Under the pieces are notes generated by a model, which worked only from the letters and a program-made list of their open reading frames with translations, ran no database searches and was not told where the DNA came from. A stretch of 64,000 nucleotides of DNA from UBA7657 sp049652985 (lineage in GTDB: Bacteria; Pseudomonadota; Alphaproteobacteria; Micavibrionales; Micavibrionaceae), in assembly GCA_049652985.1 (NCBI GenBank), contig JBASFK010000002.1, forward strand, positions 620,001 to 684,000. The letters are read 5' to 3'. Below are positions 62,432 through 64,000 of the stretch, piece after piece (position 1 is the first letter of the stretch; each line of letters begins with the position of its first letter). Both the position numbers and the translations under genes were made by a program.

Positions 62432-64000
62432 TTATTGAGCCAGGGCCGTCTGGTACGGACCTTTAGGTTCCGAAGCATCATGCGCGTATTTTGCGATCTT
62501 GCCGGTGGCGAGCGCATCAAGGGTCGGTGTCGGCTGGCCGTCGCGCAGGCAGTAAATCCAGAAATTGGCGAGCACGCGCTCGACATAGGCGCGGGTTTCG
62601 GATGAGGGGATAAGCTCGATGAACAGCAGCGGGTCTTTCACCTCCGGCCATTGTTTTTTCCATTTCGCGAGATTGCCGGGACCTGCGTTGTAGGCGATGA
62701 GGAGCATGACCATATCGCCCTGCACCGATTTATCCTTGAGCAGGTTTTCAAGATAGCGCTGCGCGACCTCGAGATTTTCCTGCGGATTGGTGAGGGACGT
62801 ATCTTCGATGATTGAATCCGCCGTCGAGGGCAGAACCTGCATCAGGCCGACAGCGCCCGCTGAGCTTTTGGCGGTGGGATCGAATTTCGATTCCTGGCGC
62901 GTGATGGCGTAGATGAGCGCGGGGTCGATTTTATATCCGGCCTCGGGCTTCCACGGGCCGGTGGGATAGAGCGCAGAGTCGTAATAAGCGCCCGCTTCGT
63001 CGGAGACGAGGCTCGCGAGGCGCATGCCAAGCGAAGGAAGATCGGCGTAACCGGCATAAGCGAGCAGCGCGTCGCGCATATTGTCGTTTTCCGGTTTCAT
63101 GCGGATAAGCTCGGCCTCGGCCAGATGCGGCTGGCCGGCGGCGACGAGGGCAATGGCGCGGTTGCCCGCGACGGTTTCCATGAGGACATCGAAATAGTTT
63201 TTCGTGAAGGTCGGGACCTTCCAGTTGAAATCGAAATCACGGCCCAGCGAGCGCGTGGCGATCAGACCATAGAAGGTGCGCGGGTGTTTCATGCCGGCTT
63301 CGAGCCATTTGCTGACGACGCGGACATTACCGGCACGCATGTGTGCGCGCGCAGCCCAGTAGGATGCGGCGGCGGCTGTCCAGCCGGAGGCATAGTCGGA
63401 ACTTGCAGGAATCTCGAACGCGGCGGCGGATTTTTTGTACTGGCCGTTTTCCCACGCAGCGAGGCCGGCAACCCAGCCCGCCATCGGGACGTGTTTACCG
63501 GAACGTTTCAGGGATGCGGCGGCAAGTTCGCCAGCGCGTTTGCCGTTGCCGGAATATAAATAAGACGCAGCAATTTTCGATTGCATCTGGTCATACTCGA
63601 CGGAATCGAACAGCTTGATATTGGACTGGAGTTTCGCGAGCGCGGCGGTGGCTTTGTAATCGTCGGCGAGCGTGAGGATTTCATTGCGGGTTTTTTCAAC
63701 CGTTTTCAACTGCTCGCCTGAACGCTTGCGCGGCGAGGCATAAGTCTTGCCGACGATCATTGTGGGTTCACGGTGCGGGCCGATGATGTCCGCACTCACC
63801 GGTTTGGGCACATGGCCGTCATAGCCTTCGGGCACGCGCCCGTTGGCCATGCGGAATATCTTGTCGGCGCCGGGATGGTCGCTGTAGAGCGCCAGCCAGT
63901 CATGCAGTTCCTCAAAGCCGGATTTGTAATCGGCGTGCATGTAACGCTGATAGAGCACATGGCCCATCAGGCGGCGGTCATGGAGTTTTGCGATCTGGCG
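62432..64000 (-). CDS. Soluble lytic murein transglycosylase (5' end outside window)
   Basis: The visible 522 residues lack the N-terminus; the frame stays open to base 64000, reading RQIAKLHDRRLMGH before the first internal ATG. A long superhelical alpha domain fills residues 1-345, and a C-terminal SLT catalytic domain has the glutamate in AITRQESKFDP, SSAGAVGLMQVLPSTA and AYNAGPGNLAKW. It cleaves peptidoglycan glycan strands with 1,6-anhydro product in the periplasm. The layout is that of Slt70, and the frame ends next to a palindromic repeat. Confidence 0.94.
   Translation of the reverse strand, partial: RQIAKLHDRRLMGHVLYQRYMHADYKSGFEELHDWLALYSDHPGADKIFRMANGRVPEGYDGHVPKPVSADIIGPHREPTMIVGKTYASPRKRSGEQLKTVEKTRNEILTLADDYKATAALAKLQSNIKLFDSVEYDQMQSKIAASYLYSGNGKRAGELAAASLKRSGKHVPMAGWVAGLAAWENGQYKKSAAAFEIPASSDYASGWTAAAASYWAARAHMRAGNVRVVSKWLEAGMKHPRTFYGLIATRSLGRDFDFNWKVPTFTKNYFDVLMETVAGNRAIALVAAGQPHLAEAELIRMKPENDNMRDALLAYAGYADLPSLGMRLASLVSDEAGAYYDSALYPTGPWKPEAGYKIDPALIYAITRQESKFDPTAKSSAGAVGLMQVLPSTADSIIEDTSLTNPQENLEVAQRYLENLLKDKSVQGDMVMLLIAYNAGPGNLAKWKKQWPEVKDPLLFIELIPSSETRAYVERVLANFWIYCLRDGQPTPTLDALATGKIAKYAHDASEPKGPYQTALAQ

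Noticed and set aside
1..64000. tRNA, rRNA genes, CRISPR arrays, prophage or complete insertion sequences
   Set aside because: I checked the gaps by eye; none holds a cloverleaf with CCA end, regularly spaced direct repeats, integrase or transposase frames. A tRNA scan would be a firmer test.

Overview
The window reads as ordinary chromosome of a moderately high-GC alphaproteobacterium. Lineage markers, all inferred from gene content, are an adjacent divK-pleD pair, an EipB (DUF1849) envelope protein with its two distal cysteines, HdaA next to an AI-2E permease and purMN, an ATP12-family F1 assembly chaperone, an IMPase-type HisN, a MutL carrying the endonuclease motif, and the order plsY-dprA-topA-rnr-rpmG. 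A Micavibrio-like or Rhodospirillales-like bacterium is my best guess; no rRNA or other decisive marker is present. I saw no prophage, CRISPR array, rRNA or tRNA.

Layout: 1-4.2 kb carries the pgi tail, a pentapeptide-repeat protein, mutL and a small membrane protein. 4.2-9.5 kb, mostly minus strand, holds an ABC exporter, an unlisted 53-aa ORF, ATP12, an AsmA-like protein, an RluC-type pseudouridine synthase and crcB. 9.5-14.4 kb has an EamA transporter, rarA, nadA-nadC and a secreted protein. 14.4-19.9 kb has an FkbM methyltransferase, sdhCDAB and asd. 20.0-22.3 kb is a hybrid histidine kinase.

22.3-32.8 kb is the most distinctive region. It is a nine-gene minus-strand operon encoding a receiver protein, a lipoprotein secretin, a periplasmic protein that joins choice-of-anchor-D-like domains to a PilP/GspC-like end, a GspE/PilB ATPase, a GspF/PilC platform protein, two bitopic assembly proteins and two prepilin-like proteins. 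A divergent prepilin peptidase lies beside it. Together they should build a type IVb-pilus or type II-secretion-like machine, but both prepilins lack the usual Glu5.

32.8-41.9 kb is a plus-strand housekeeping run: CoA-transferase, pyrB, plsY, dprA, topA, rnr and rpmG. 41.9-46.8 kb has pleD/divK, eipB, a candidate small RNA and aspS. 47-53.9 kb has rnd-sixA, hdaA, an AI-2E permease, a DUF2066 protein, purMN and a 49-aa membrane protein. 53.9-64 kb has a large hybrid kinase, a 146-bp element with perfect terminal inverted repeats, ndk, a divergent RelA/SpoT-like protein, alaS, hisN and a truncated lytic transglycosylase. Four palindromic intergenic repeats of two related families are scattered through the second half and near 18.8 kb.
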